In this document: positions 9,071-17,930 of the stretch, one piece after another
Numbering within the stretch: the first letter of the stretch is position 1
How the letters are laid out: the number at the start of each line of letters is the position of its first letter
Assembly: GCA_014763895.1 (NCBI GenBank)
Contig: JACXUM010000001.1
Location: forward strand, 1 to 64,000
Direction: 5' to 3'
DNA length: 64,000 bases
DNA from: Campylobacterales bacterium
GTDB lineage: Bacteria; Campylobacterota; Campylobacteria; Campylobacterales; Sulfurovaceae
The notes under the pieces: model-generated
What the model was told of the DNA's origin: nothing
The model's input: the letters and a program-made list of their open reading frames with translations, nothing else
Database searches by the model: none
Translations under genes and position numbers: made by a program

Positions 9071-10453
9071 TCACTCATCATCCATACGTTGACCGCGTTT
9101 ACGTGCAACGATGTCCAAAGGTACCCCTTCAAAATCGAATTTGCTTCTGAGAAAGTTCGCAAGGTAACGTTTATAGCTAAAATGCAAAAAATCCGGATGG
9201 TTGACAATGAGTGCGATCTTTGGCGGCTTAGTCTCGTACTGGGTTGCAAACTTGATCTTGACCACCGCACCGTTATGTGAAGGAACATGGTGACGGCTGA
9301 TCGCTTCACGGATCGTGTCATTGAGTACCGAAGTCGAGATACGCTGTTTATATCGCTTGTAGATTGCTACGATCTGATCAAGGATCTTGTGTACTCGCAT
9401 GCCGGTCTTTGCGGAAATCGTGATGAGAGGTGCATAATGAAGGAATTTGAGCTCATCACGGATATCCTGTACAGCCTCTTCATAGGTTTTTTCTTCCCTG
9501 ATATCCCATTTATTGATAACGATCAGACAGGCGAGCCTGAATTTCTCTATGAGGCCGGCAACCCTTTCATCCAGTTCCGTTATACCCACGGTCGCATCGA
9601 TCACAAGCAGAACGATGTCGGCCTGTTCCAGCATGGCTTCCGTTCTGTCAAGTGCATATTTTTCGATTCCTACGATCTTGCTTCTTCGTCTGATACCGGC
9701 TGTATCGATAAATGTGATCTCATATCCGTCATGTTCGATCGTCTCATCAACCGGATCGATCGTTGTGCCTGCTACATCGGAAACAACGGTACGCTCTTCT
9801 TTGAGCAGGGCATTGAGCAGTGAACTTTTACCGGTATTAACCCGCCCGATGATAGCGACTTTGATATGATTGTCAACCTCTTCTTTGGTCTCGTTGATAT
9901 CTCTAATGATCTCTTCAAACGGGTCAATCTCTTCAGTGAGTTCCAGCTCCTGTTTTTCTTCACGCTCAGGAATGTACTGCTCCAGCCAAGCATAAAAATT
10001 GTTGAAGTAACGGTTATGGCTTACTGAAATGGGGAAGGTCATATCAGCACCGAATTCTAAAAATTCCCAGTAACGCTCTTCTTCTTTTTCATTGTCGATC
10101 TTGTTAACAACCAATGCGATGGGTTTATCAAGTGCTTGGAGCTGATAAAAGAGTTGTTTGTCTTCCTCCTCAGGGAGTTTTTTACCATCTACCATGTAGA
10201 TGATCACATCAGCTTGCTTTGCGGCTTTGAGAGATTGCTCTGCTACTTTGCTGAAAAGCTCGGAGCTGTAATCGATACCTCCGGTGTCAATGATCTCAAA
10301 ATCACGATTTCCCGAAATGGTTACAATACGTTTTTTAATATCCCTTGTCGTACCGGAAACATCAGATGTTATCGCATCTCTTTGTCTTGCCAGTCGGTTA
10401 AAAAGGGAACTTTTCCCAACATTGGGACGTCCTAAAATAGCTACTTTTTTCAT
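9071..10453 (-). CDS. der: ribosome biogenesis GTPase Der (EngA)
   Basis: The 460-residue protein has the tandem G domains that define Der: GRPNVGKS at 8-15 with DTGG and NKID, then GRVNTGKS at 203-210 with DTAG and NKWD. A C-terminal KH-like domain precedes the basic tail KRGQRMDDE. Der assists late assembly of the 50S ribosomal subunit. A long open frame on the opposite strand inside this gene is a codon-bias shadow. Confidence 0.96.
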   Translation of the reverse strand: MKKVAILGRPNVGKSSLFNRLARQRDAITSDVSGTTRDIKKRIVTISGNRDFEIIDTGGIDYSSELFSKVAEQSLKAAKQADVIIYMVDGKKLPEEEDKQLFYQLQALDKPIALVVNKIDNEKEEERYWEFLEFGADMTFPISVSHNRYFNNFYAWLEQYIPEREEKQELELTEEIDPFEEIIRDINETKEEVDNHIKVAIIGRVNTGKSSLLNALLKEERTVVSDVAGTTIDPVDETIEHDGYEITFIDTAGIRRRSKIVGIEKYALDRTEAMLEQADIVLLVIDATVGITELDERVAGLIEKFRLACLIVINKWDIREEKTYEEAVQDIRDELKFLHYAPLITISAKTGMRVHKILDQIVAIYKRYKQRISTSVLNDTIREAISRHHVPSHNGAVVKIKFATQYETKPPKIALIVNHPDFLHFSYKRYLANFLRSKFDFEGVPLDIVARKRGQRMDDE

Positions 10454-10483
10454 CTATACGGTCTTTCTTGTTTATTGGGGGAA

Positions 10484-11677
10484 TTATAGCATATTTTCAC
10501 CGGGCATCTGTTCTACATAGATGGATTGGGAAGGGAAGGCAAATGAACTGCCGTTGTTTTCGACAATTTTCATGATCTCAAGATGAATCTCTTCACGTAT
10601 CTGCAGATAGATTTCCCAATCAGCCGTGGCAGTAAAAGTATAGACAAAAATGTTGAGCGCACTTTCTCCAAAAGAGTCAAAATTGACCAGTAAGGTCTCT
10701 TTATGGGCGATATGCGGATGTTCTTGGAGCATTTTTCTGATCTGCTCTACAATCGCCTGCATTTGTGCAGCACCGGTACTGTAGTTGAGACCTATTGACA
10801 TTTTGATGCGGCGTACACCTCTTCTTGAAAAATTTTCTATGGGATGGTTCGCAATGATCTGATTGGGGATCGTGATAAGGGTTTTTTCAAAAGAACGGAT
10901 CTTGGTAGTCCGCATACCGATGTCTTCAACGATTCCTTCGGTATCATTGACCTTGATCCATTCTCCTATTCGAATGGTTTTGTCCGCAAGCAGCGAAAAG
11001 GAGCCGAAAAGATTGGCTACTGTATCTTTGGCTGCCAAAGCAAAGGCAAGACCGCCCAGCCCAAGAGAAGCGATGAGTGCGGTGACATTGATTCCCCAAA
11101 CCTGCATCATTGTCCCCAGACCTATTCCTGCAATGAGTATCTTCAACAGGGTTAAGATAAAGTTTCCCATTTCTTTTGAGAGGTCGGGATTGAGTTTTGC
11201 GGTTGCGTGATAGAGTAAACCGCGCAGTGCTTCGGTAACGGCGACAATACCCCAGAAGATGTCATAGACAACGAGTGTGTTGATGATATGTTTGATCGTT
11301 TGGGTTTCTTTGAATATCAATGTAAAAAACAGATGCACGCCAATAAGGATCATCGCAAAGCTCAAAGGTGCTTTGAGTGCCAAAAGAATCTTGTCATCAT
11401 ATAATGTGGCGGTACGGCTTGCCAATTTTTGCAAAAAACCGATCACGATCGAAGTCAAGAATTTCCGTAAAAGCAAAAAAAAGAAAAAAACGATGATTGC
11501 TGCAATAAAGTTTGCCAACGGAATATTCCAAAAAGTGTGAGTAAAAAATGGAAATTTTTCATACAATGGAGCGAGTTGTGATTGAACGGTGGTAGCGATA
11601 TTCATATCGATGGTATTGATAACATCTAAAGATTGCGTTGCATTGACTTCGTTGTTGGACATATGTGTTTTCCTCAC
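10484..11677 (-). CDS. MscS-family mechanosensitive channel
   Basis: The 397-residue inner-membrane protein has several N-terminal hydrophobic helices and then the MscS core. The pore helix and its exit are visible as ASLGLGGLAFALAAKDT followed by ANLFGSFSLLADKTIRIGEW, leading into the beta domain and a cytoplasmic vestibule. Such channels release osmolytes on hypo-osmotic shock. It is larger than E. coli MscS (286 residues) through extra N-terminal helices, like the YnaI/YbdG-type paralogues. It is transcribed divergently from the DUF3108 gene and ends 30 bp upstream of the der start. Confidence 0.88.
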   Translation of the reverse strand: MRKTHMSNNEVNATQSLDVINTIDMNIATTVQSQLAPLYEKFPFFTHTFWNIPLANFIAAIIVFFFFLLLRKFLTSIVIGFLQKLASRTATLYDDKILLALKAPLSFAMILIGVHLFFTLIFKETQTIKHIINTLVVYDIFWGIVAVTEALRGLLYHATAKLNPDLSKEMGNFILTLLKILIAGIGLGTMMQVWGINVTALIASLGLGGLAFALAAKDTVANLFGSFSLLADKTIRIGEWIKVNDTEGIVEDIGMRTTKIRSFEKTLITIPNQIIANHPIENFSRRGVRRIKMSIGLNYSTGAAQMQAIVEQIRKMLQEHPHIAHKETLLVNFDSFGESALNIFVYTFTATADWEIYLQIREEIHLEIMKIVENNGSSFAFPSQSIYVEQMPGENML

Positions 11678-11733
11678 AATGGTTTCACATTTATTATAGT
11701 AAAATTTGATTAAACCCCATTGGAGTACCCAGA

Positions 11734-12483
11734 ATGACTATACAAAAGAGACTTAGATACATGGCGCTGATATTGGTTTTTATATCTTTTAGCCATGCGA
11801 AAACACTGACTGCGGAATATGAGGTAGGTTTTGGTATTTTGGGGCAGATCGGTACTGCCAAAGCGGTATTGAAACAGGAAAAAACAAGCTATACGATCGA
11901 TATCCGATTAGCTTCAACCGGACTGGCGAAAACCTTAAGCCGTGGACGGACTGAACGGCATCTCTCATCAGGTCACTTGGAAAATGAAATCATGGTTGCA
12001 GACCGTTACGAAGTGATCAGATCAGACAGTTCAAGCAAAGTGGTCAAACGATATGAGATAGATCACAAACAAAAGAAAGTTTTTAAAACCTATCAAAAAT
12101 TTAAAAAAGGCAAACTTGTTTCACAAGAGAAAAGTATTTTGGATTTTTATGCCAAAGATGATCTGCTTACACTTTATTTTAATCTCAATACTTTGTTGAA
12201 AGACAAAACGACACGTCACAGTTATGCTTTCAAAGCAGTGGGGGCAGAGCGCCAAGGTGGTAGGATCTCTTTGATTATTCCTGAGAAAAATGAGCTGCCA
12301 GAGTATCAAAAAACGGTTGGGAAAAATGCTTTATGGTATGCAACGGCAATCATTCATCAAAAGATCTTTTCAAGCAAAGAGGGAGAGTTGATGCTTGCCA
12401 TTGGCCAAAACGGTATCACACAAAAGGCGGTGCTTAAAGATGTGATCTTATTTGGGGATATTCGTGCCACAAGGGTTAGATAG
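11734..12483 (+). CDS. periplasmic DUF3108-domain protein
   Basis: A 249-residue protein with a signal peptide (residues 1-22, cleavage after SHA). The mature part starts TLTAEYEVGFGILGQIGTAK, the pattern of DUF3108 proteins, which are predicted periplasmic beta-rich proteins of unknown role. The region around residues 130-150 (DDLLTLYFNLNTLL) is also typical. It is monocistronic. The last 8 bp overlap the remnant of a decayed antisense-strand gene. Confidence 0.7.
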   Translation: MTIQKRLRYMALILVFISFSHAKTLTAEYEVGFGILGQIGTAKAVLKQEKTSYTIDIRLASTGLAKTLSRGRTERHLSSGHLENEIMVADRYEVIRSDSSSKVVKRYEIDHKQKKVFKTYQKFKKGKLVSQEKSILDFYAKDDLLTLYFNLNTLLKDKTTRHSYAFKAVGAERQGGRISLIIPEKNELPEYQKTVGKNALWYATAIIHQKIFSSKEGELMLAIGQNGITQKAVLKDVILFGDIRATRVR

Positions 12484-12737
12484 GAATGGCATGGAGTACA
12501 AAATCAATGACTTTCTTATCCGACATTTCGCAGGGTTTTAAGCACACCATCTTTGATCGTGGGATATTAGTTTCCACTCACGATATCGTTGCCACCGAGT
12601 TCTTCCGCATAGAGTTTAATTAGTCTGCCCTGAAGGAGGGTTGCTTTGTTTAGAAGATACTTTTTTTGATGAAAAGAGACATAATAGGCACCTTCGGGAA
12701 GTGCTTGTAATTTGGCAAAGAATAGTGTTTCGTTCAT
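12476..12737 (-). pseudogene. decayed small conserved gene (nonsense plus frameshift)
   Basis: On the minus strand an ATG at 12737 opens a frame that reads MNETLFFAKLQALPEG and later KLYAEELGGNDIVSGN, then stops at TAA (12567-12569) after 56 residues. The same frame continues past the stop as YPTIKDGVLK. A +1 slip in the A-run there gives PCEMSDKKVIDFVLHAIPI and a proper stop at 12476-12478. Read together this gives about 86 residues of coherent protein, so I infer a small gene broken by one nonsense codon (probably Tyr to stop) and one single-base insertion. It occupies most of the 326-bp gap between the flanking genes. Confidence 0.65.
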
Positions 12738-12809
12738 AGGCAAGATTGTAGCAAAAAACGGACTTAATCTGTTTATGCTACACTTCCAAAAATCATTTTT
12801 AGGATCAAT

Positions 12810-13706
12810 GTGAAAGATAAGATCAACACCATGGACCGTGGTATCCTTTTCATGCTGTTTGCATCACTCAGCTTCGCGATCATGGGAGGTTTTGCAAAAG
12901 TAGTCAGCCAGACCCTTCCGCCGGTTGAGGTGACATTTTTTAGAAATGTCTTTGGGGTCGTACTGGTCGGGCTTTCGATCTACAAGATACCGCTTAAACA
13001 GATCGGCGGAAAACCGTTCTTGCTTTTGTTCAGAGGGTCGATGGGATTTGCAGCACTTCTGGCCTATTTTTATATCATGGCCTATATTCCTCTAGGAGAA
13101 GCGGTCACGTACAATAAAACCTCGCCGATCTTTGTAGCGATATTTGCGTATATTTTTCTAGGCGAAAAACTTCCCAAGAGCGCTTTGATCGCAGTTGTGC
13201 TTGGGTTTGCGGGTATTGTTCTTGTAGCCAAGCCTGAAGGTCTGAGCTTTGATAAGTATGATCTTTTGGGTATTTTTTCAGGCTTAGGTGCGGCATTGGC
13301 CTATACTTCTATCAGGGAACTGAAAAAATACTATGACACACGATCCATCGTAATGTCGTTTATGGGTGTCGGGACGCTTGCTCCGCTTGTGCTGATGCTC
13401 ATCTCACCCTATATTGATGCGCCCCAAGAGCTTGATTTTATGTTTGCTGATTTTGTGATGCCCCAAAAGATCGAATGGATTTATGTCGTTGCCGTAGGGG
13501 TGTTTGCGACAGTGTCCCAGCTTTTGATGACAAAAGCTTATGAACTGACCAAAGCAGGGATCGTAGGGACGATAAGCTACAGCAATATTGTATTTGCAAC
13601 CTTCATAGGAATGATGCTGGGAGACCCTATACCTGATTTTTGGACAGTTTTGGGTATAATCTTAGTCATACTGTCAGGATTGCTTGTAGCTATGCCTAAA
13701 AAGTAG
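12810..13706 (+). CDS. EamA/DMT-superfamily transporter
   Basis: The 298-residue inner-membrane protein has about ten hydrophobic helices in two EamA repeats, each opening with a glycine/alanine-rich helix (ILFMLFASLSFAIMGGFAK and LLGIFSGLGAALAYTSIREL). Members export metabolites or amino acids, but the substrate cannot be told from sequence. I keep the GTG at 12810 because AGGA lies 5 nt upstream. A later in-frame ATG at 12831 is possible. It stands alone between the pseudogene and kdsA. Confidence 0.82.
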   Translation: MKDKINTMDRGILFMLFASLSFAIMGGFAKVVSQTLPPVEVTFFRNVFGVVLVGLSIYKIPLKQIGGKPFLLLFRGSMGFAALLAYFYIMAYIPLGEAVTYNKTSPIFVAIFAYIFLGEKLPKSALIAVVLGFAGIVLVAKPEGLSFDKYDLLGIFSGLGAALAYTSIRELKKYYDTRSIVMSFMGVGTLAPLVLMLISPYIDAPQELDFMFADFVMPQKIEWIYVVAVGVFATVSQLLMTKAYELTKAGIVGTISYSNIVFATFIGMMLGDPIPDFWTVLGIILVILSGLLVAMPKK

Positions 13707-13785
13707 GGGTATGCAAGTTTTGTTTGTGTTTAAAGAACAAGAGTTCCAACTCTTTGCAAAAAAATGTTAGCCAAAAAGGAAAAAG

Positions 13786-14586
13786 ATGATACTGATCGCA
13801 GGACCGTGCGTACTTGAGAGCAGAGATAATGTGATGAAGATCGCAGAGGCTTTGAAAAAATATGACGAGGATTGCACGAAAGATTTTTATTTTAAAGCAA
13901 GTTTTGATAAAGCAAACAGAACCAGTCTGGAGAGTTTCAGAGGGCCTGGACTGGATGAAGGCTTGAAGATGCTTCAGGAAGTTAAAGAGCAGTTTGGCTA
14001 TAAGATCCTGACGGATGTCCATGACTATACGCAGCCTGCAGCCGCTGCGGAGGTGGCAGACGTGCTTCAGATCCCTGCATTTTTATGTAGGCAAACAGAT
14101 CTTTTGGTTGCAGCGGCAAAAACACCTGCAATCGTCAATATCAAAAAAGGGCAGTTTTTAGCTCCCGCAGCGATGGAATACTCGGTAGCGAAGGTTCTTG
14201 CGACAAGAGGCTTTAATGGTAAAGTAAGTTACGAAAATGCACAAAAATACAACGTGTGGCTTACCGAGAGAGGAACAACATTCGGATACGGGAATTTGGT
14301 AGTGGATATGAGAGGTCTTCCGATCATGAGAGCATTTGCTCCGGTGATCTTTGATGCGACGCACTCTGTTCAAATGCCTGCAAGCGGAGGAGCTACAAGC
14401 GGAGGCGATAGTGCATTTGTGCCTTATCTTGCCAGAGCAGCCGCTGCTGTCGGTGTGGATGGATTTTTCTTTGAGACACATTTTGATCCGAGCATTGCAC
14501 TAAGCGACGGACCGAATATGATCGAGCTTGGCAAACTGGATGCTTTGATGGAACAGATCGATGCCATTAGAGCAATCATAGAATAA
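13786..14586 (+). CDS. kdsA: 3-deoxy-D-manno-octulosonate 8-phosphate synthase
   Basis: The 266-residue enzyme condenses phosphoenolpyruvate with arabinose 5-phosphate to make KDO 8-phosphate for LPS inner core. AGPCVLES at residues 5-12 places a cysteine (C8) where the metal-dependent class of KdsA has it; the E. coli-type metal-independent enzymes have asparagine there. [14 protein letters not shown] and the C-terminal [16 protein letters not shown] match the family. It leads a compact cluster kdsA-ribH-nusB-mqnC, whose first three genes are also adjacent in Helicobacter and Campylobacter. Confidence 0.95.
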   Translation: MILIAGPCVLESRDNVMKIAEALKKYDEDCTKDFYFKASFDKANRTSLESFRGPGLDEGLKMLQEVKEQFGYKILTDVHDYTQPAAAAEVADVLQIPAFLCRQTDLLVAAAKTPAIVNIKKGQFLAPAAMEYSVAKVLATRGFNGKVSYENAQKYNVWLTERGTTFGYGNLVVDMRGLPIMRAFAPVIFDATHSVQMPASGGATSGGDSAFVPYLARAAAAVGVDGFFFETHFDPSIALSDGPNMIELGKLDALMEQIDAIRAIIE

Positions 14587-14604
14587 TAAACTAAAAGGAG
14601 TCAT

Positions 14605-15072
14605 ATGAAAATCGTAGAAGGTAACTTAACAGTCGATAGAAGCAAAAAAGTGGCGATCATCAATGCCAGATTTAACCATTTTATCACGGACAGGTTGGTG
14701 GAAGGTGCAAAAGATGCCTATGCAAGACACGGTGGGGATGCAGAAAAATTGGATTTGATCTTGGTGCCGGGAGCATTTGAGATCCCGTTTGCTCTGGATA
14801 AGGTTCTTGCTTCTGGCAAATATGATGCGGTATGCTGTGTGGGTGCAGTGATCAGAGGGGCAACACCGCATTTTGATTATGTATCGGCAGAAGCAACAAA
14901 AGGTGTGGCAAATATGGCGCTCAAATACGGAAAGCCGGTGACATTCGGTGTTCTAACGGTAGATAACATCGAACAGGCTATCGAGCGTGCTGGTACAAAA
15001 GCCGGTAATAAAGGTGCCGAAGCGATGGTCGGTTTGATCGAGTTGATGAACCTTTACGGAGAACTTGCGTAA
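14605..15072 (+). CDS. ribH: 6,7-dimethyl-8-ribityllumazine synthase
   Basis: The 155-residue protein makes the penultimate riboflavin intermediate and usually forms a 60-mer capsid. Family motifs are present: [15 protein letters not shown] near the N terminus, PGAFEIPFA in the middle, and the [16 protein letters not shown] substrate-binding segment with the catalytic-region histidine. It has an AAGGAG ribosome site, starts 18 bp after kdsA and shares its last base with the nusB start codon, so the two are translationally coupled. Confidence 0.96.
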   Translation: MKIVEGNLTVDRSKKVAIINARFNHFITDRLVEGAKDAYARHGGDAEKLDLILVPGAFEIPFALDKVLASGKYDAVCCVGAVIRGATPHFDYVSAEATKGVANMALKYGKPVTFGVLTVDNIEQAIERAGTKAGNKGAEAMVGLIELMNLYGELA

Positions 15073-15464
15073 TGGCGACAAGACATCAGGCACGTGCCGC
15101 CGTAGTAGGGCTGCTTTATGCATATGATCTTGGCAATACGAACATTGCCCGTTTTTCAGATGAGATATTTGAAGAGGGCAAGATCAGGAACAAGCAAAAA
15201 GACTTTTCACAAACTCTTTTTGAAGGGACGATTGAGCATCTTGAAATGCTTGATGATGAGATACAAAAGCACCTGACTGACTGGGATTACAGTGATATCG
15301 GAAAGGTTGAAAAAGCGATCTTGAGATTGGGAGCCTATGAAATTCTGGTTGCAAAAACCGACAGAGCTATCATCATCAATGAAGCCGTAGAACTTGCCAA
15401 AGAACTTGCCGATGAAAAGTCTCCAAAGTTTATCAACGGTGTGTTGGATGCGATCGGGAAATAG
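15072..15464 (+). CDS. nusB: transcription antitermination factor NusB
   Basis: The 130-residue all-helical protein binds boxA RNA with NusE and supports rRNA transcription antitermination. The start [21 protein letters not shown] and the C-terminal DEKSPKFINGVLDAI are typical of the family. Its ATG overlaps the ribH stop codon by one base. The length is normal. Confidence 0.93.
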   Translation: MATRHQARAAVVGLLYAYDLGNTNIARFSDEIFEEGKIRNKQKDFSQTLFEGTIEHLEMLDDEIQKHLTDWDYSDIGKVEKAILRLGAYEILVAKTDRAIIINEAVELAKELADEKSPKFINGVLDAIGK

Positions 15465-15488
15465 GTTTTAATTCAGACGGAGAAGGGC

Positions 15489-16553
15489 ATGACAGCGAAT
15501 ATGACAAAACGAATGACGATCGATGAAGCCGTAGCGTTGATCGAAAAAGGTGATCTTAAAACACTGGGTAAGATGGCATATGAACGCAAAAAAGAGCTGC
15601 ATCCCAAAGGAGTGACGACCTTTGTGGTGGATAGGAATATCAACTATACCAATATCTGTTGGGTGGATTGCAAATTCTGTGCCTTTTATACCCATGAGAA
15701 AAAAGAAGATGCCTATATCCTGACATTTGGTGAGATCGATCAAAAGATCGAAGAACTTTTGGCGATCGGCGGTACACAGATACTTTTCCAGGGGGGAGTG
15801 CATCCCAAGCTTGAGATAGAGTGGTATGAGGATCTCGTTGAGCATATCCATCAAAAGTATCCGCAAGTAACTATTCACGGTTTTTCTGCTATCGAGATAG
15901 ATTATATTGCACGCCGTTCCAATATTTCGATCCCTGAAGTACTGCGCCGTTTGCAGGCAAAAGGTTTAAGCTCGATACCGGGGGCTGGAGCCGAGATACT
16001 CAGTGACAGGGTCCGTGATATCATTGCACCTAAAAAACTGGACAAAGATACGTGGCTTGAAGTACACAGAGAAGCGCATAAACTTGGCATTAAATCCACT
16101 GCGACAATGATGTATGGGACGGTAGAGACAACAAGAGAGATCGTGGAACATTGGGATCTGATCCGTCAGCTTCAAGATGAGACCGGAGGGTTTAGAGCAT
16201 TTATCATGTGGTCATACCAAAGTGACAATACCCAGCTAAAAAGGGAACTGCCTACGATAGAGAAAACCTCTTCAAACCTTTATTTGCGTTACTTGGCTGT
16301 TGCACGCCTTTTTTTGGATAATTTCAAGAACATTCAGAGTTCATGGGTGACACAAGGCAGTTATATTGGTCAAATGGCATTGCTTTTTGGGGCGAATGAT
16401 CTTGGTTCGACCATGATGGAAGAGAATGTTGTTTCAGCTGCGGGGGCAAAAAACCAGATGAATCAACAAGAGATGATCGAATTGATACGTGATGTTGGTG
16501 AGAATCCTGCCAAACGCAATACCGCTTACGAGATATTGGAACGATTCTATTAA
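15489..16553 (+). CDS. mqnC: cyclic dehypoxanthinyl futalosine synthase
   Basis: The 354-residue radical-SAM enzyme cyclises dehypoxanthine futalosine in the futalosine route to menaquinone, the route used by Campylobacterota. The 4Fe-4S ligands are C-x3-C-x2-C in NICWVDCKFCAFY, just after NINYTN. Downstream FQGGVHPKLEIEWYEDL and SYQSDNTQL fit MqnC rather than the related MqnE, whose segment differs. It follows nusB by 24 bp. Two in-frame ATGs (15489 and 15501) are possible starts; GGAG upstream favours the first. Confidence 0.9.
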   Translation: MTANMTKRMTIDEAVALIEKGDLKTLGKMAYERKKELHPKGVTTFVVDRNINYTNICWVDCKFCAFYTHEKKEDAYILTFGEIDQKIEELLAIGGTQILFQGGVHPKLEIEWYEDLVEHIHQKYPQVTIHGFSAIEIDYIARRSNISIPEVLRRLQAKGLSSIPGAGAEILSDRVRDIIAPKKLDKDTWLEVHREAHKLGIKSTATMMYGTVETTREIVEHWDLIRQLQDETGGFRAFIMWSYQSDNTQLKRELPTIEKTSSNLYLRYLAVARLFLDNFKNIQSSWVTQGSYIGQMALLFGANDLGSTMMEENVVSAAGAKNQMNQQEMIELIRDVGENPAKRNTAYEILERFY

Positions 16554-16557
16554 TTCA

Positions 16558-17850
16558 ATGAAAAAACTATTTCTACTAATCATAGTACTATTACAAGGAG
16601 TGTTAATGGCTGAAGCAGTCGAGGAGATCAAAATCAAGGATGCCTCCGTTCCCCTTATTTATGAACATAGCTCTTACCTTCCGATCGTTTCGATGCAGAT
16701 CGTCTTTCAAAACAGCGGGCATTTGAGCAATACGATCGACGGTTTGGCCGATCTGAGTGCTAGAATTTTGAATGAAGGGACGAAAAAAGAAGGAAGTGTG
16801 GGATTTGCTACAACCCTGGATGAACATGCCATCGATTTGGGTTCTTATGTGGATCGCGAACGGTTTGTGTTGGAGATCTCCGCGCTAAAAAGTGAATTTC
16901 CTTACGCTATAGAACGTGTCAAAAGTCTATTAACCGATCCGAATTTCACCAAAGAAGCCCTTGACAAGGTCAAAAGACAAAAGACCGGCTGGCTGACACA
17001 GAAAAAGAGCGATTTTGATTATATCGCCGGTACGAAGCTTCGTGAACTGCTCTTTAAAAACTCGCCTTTGGGACGACCTTATGATGGGACTTTGGAGAGT
17101 ATCAAGAAGATAGGGCTTGAAGATATTCAAGCTTTTATTGCTTCGCATTTAGGGTATAACAACGCGATTGTCGTAGTAGGCGGCGATATCTCTTTGGAAG
17201 AGGCGCAAAATGATGCAAAAGCACTTTTATCCGTATTGCCGAAAATGAATGTTGGCAATATCGAATCCTTCAAAGCCTCGGATAAAAAAGAAACCCAATT
17301 GATCAAAGAAGATACCCAGCAGGCCTATATCTATTTTGGCTCCCCGTTTGATTACGGATATGAACAAAAGGACCAGTATAAAGCCAAGATTGCAGAGTAT
17401 CTGTTGGGCGGTGCAGGTTTTGGCTCTCGTCTAATGGAAGAGATACGTGTGAAGAGGGGATTGACCTACGGCGCCTATGCGATGCTTCGCCGTACGAAAA
17501 GCGCAACTTACTTAAGCGGATACCTTCAAACCAAACTCTCTACCCAGGATGAAGCCAAAGCGCTGGTCCAGAAGGTTGTTGATGAATTTGTCGAGAAGGG
17601 TATCACACAAAAAGAGCTGGATGATACGAAAAAATTCCTGCTTGGAAGCGAACCGCTTCGCACTGAGACGCTTTCACAAAGGCTGAACCGTGCATTTGAC
17701 GAGTATTACTTTGAAAGGCCGCTTGGTTTTTCAAAGGAGCAGCTTGAAAAGATAGAGCAGGTAACGCTGGATGAGATGAATGCCTTTATCAAATCGCATC
17801 AGGAACTAAAACTGCTGAGTTTCAGTATTGTGACAAAGGATGCAAAGTAG
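16558..17850 (+). CDS. M16-family peptidase-like protein, zinc motif absent
   Basis: The 430-residue protein has a signal peptide (residues 1-18, MKKLFLLIIVLLQGVLMA) and two M16 domains. The place where active members carry HxxEH reads NTIDGLADLSARILNEGT, with no histidine or glutamate ligand set. The RGLTYGAYAML segment (R...Y pair) of M16 partner subunits is intact. By analogy with heterodimeric M16B peptidases this is probably the non-catalytic, substrate-gripping subunit in the periplasm. No catalytic partner lies nearby. It starts 4 bp after mqnC. I choose the ATG at 16558 because upstream in-frame starts overlap mqnC and lack a signal peptide. Confidence 0.8.
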   Translation: MKKLFLLIIVLLQGVLMAEAVEEIKIKDASVPLIYEHSSYLPIVSMQIVFQNSGHLSNTIDGLADLSARILNEGTKKEGSVGFATTLDEHAIDLGSYVDRERFVLEISALKSEFPYAIERVKSLLTDPNFTKEALDKVKRQKTGWLTQKKSDFDYIAGTKLRELLFKNSPLGRPYDGTLESIKKIGLEDIQAFIASHLGYNNAIVVVGGDISLEEAQNDAKALLSVLPKMNVGNIESFKASDKKETQLIKEDTQQAYIYFGSPFDYGYEQKDQYKAKIAEYLLGGAGFGSRLMEEIRVKRGLTYGAYAMLRRTKSATYLSGYLQTKLSTQDEAKALVQKVVDEFVEKGITQKELDDTKKFLLGSEPLRTETLSQRLNRAFDEYYFERPLGFSKEQLEKIEQVTLDEMNAFIKSHQELKLLSFSIVTKDAK

Positions 17851-17908
17851 TTACTTTCGTATCCATGTCAATCTGACATCTTTTCCCTTTTCCTTCCCAA
17901 TTCTTTAG

Positions 17909-17914
17909 TATAAT
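17909..17914 (+). promoter_or_regulatory. -10 box for recG
   Basis: A perfect TATAAT lies 16 bp before the recG ATG, giving a leader of only about ten nucleotides. No -35 box is evident, as is common for sigma70 promoters in this phylum. Confidence 0.5.
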
Positions 17915-17930
17915 AAATCTAACAAATTGC

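Noticed and set aside
9287-9823. 178-residue open frame on the plus strand inside der
   Set aside because: It is antisense to an intact, motif-complete Der protein, has no ribosome site or family pattern, and is an effect of codon use.
12567-12737. 56-residue frame as a complete small gene
   Set aside because: The sequence past the stop continues coherently after one slip, so a broken longer gene explains it better.
13739-13754. Palindrome AAGAGTT-CC-AACTCTT between the DMT gene and kdsA
   Set aside because: Too short a loop for a terminator, no T-run, and one occurrence only; not enough for an operator claim.
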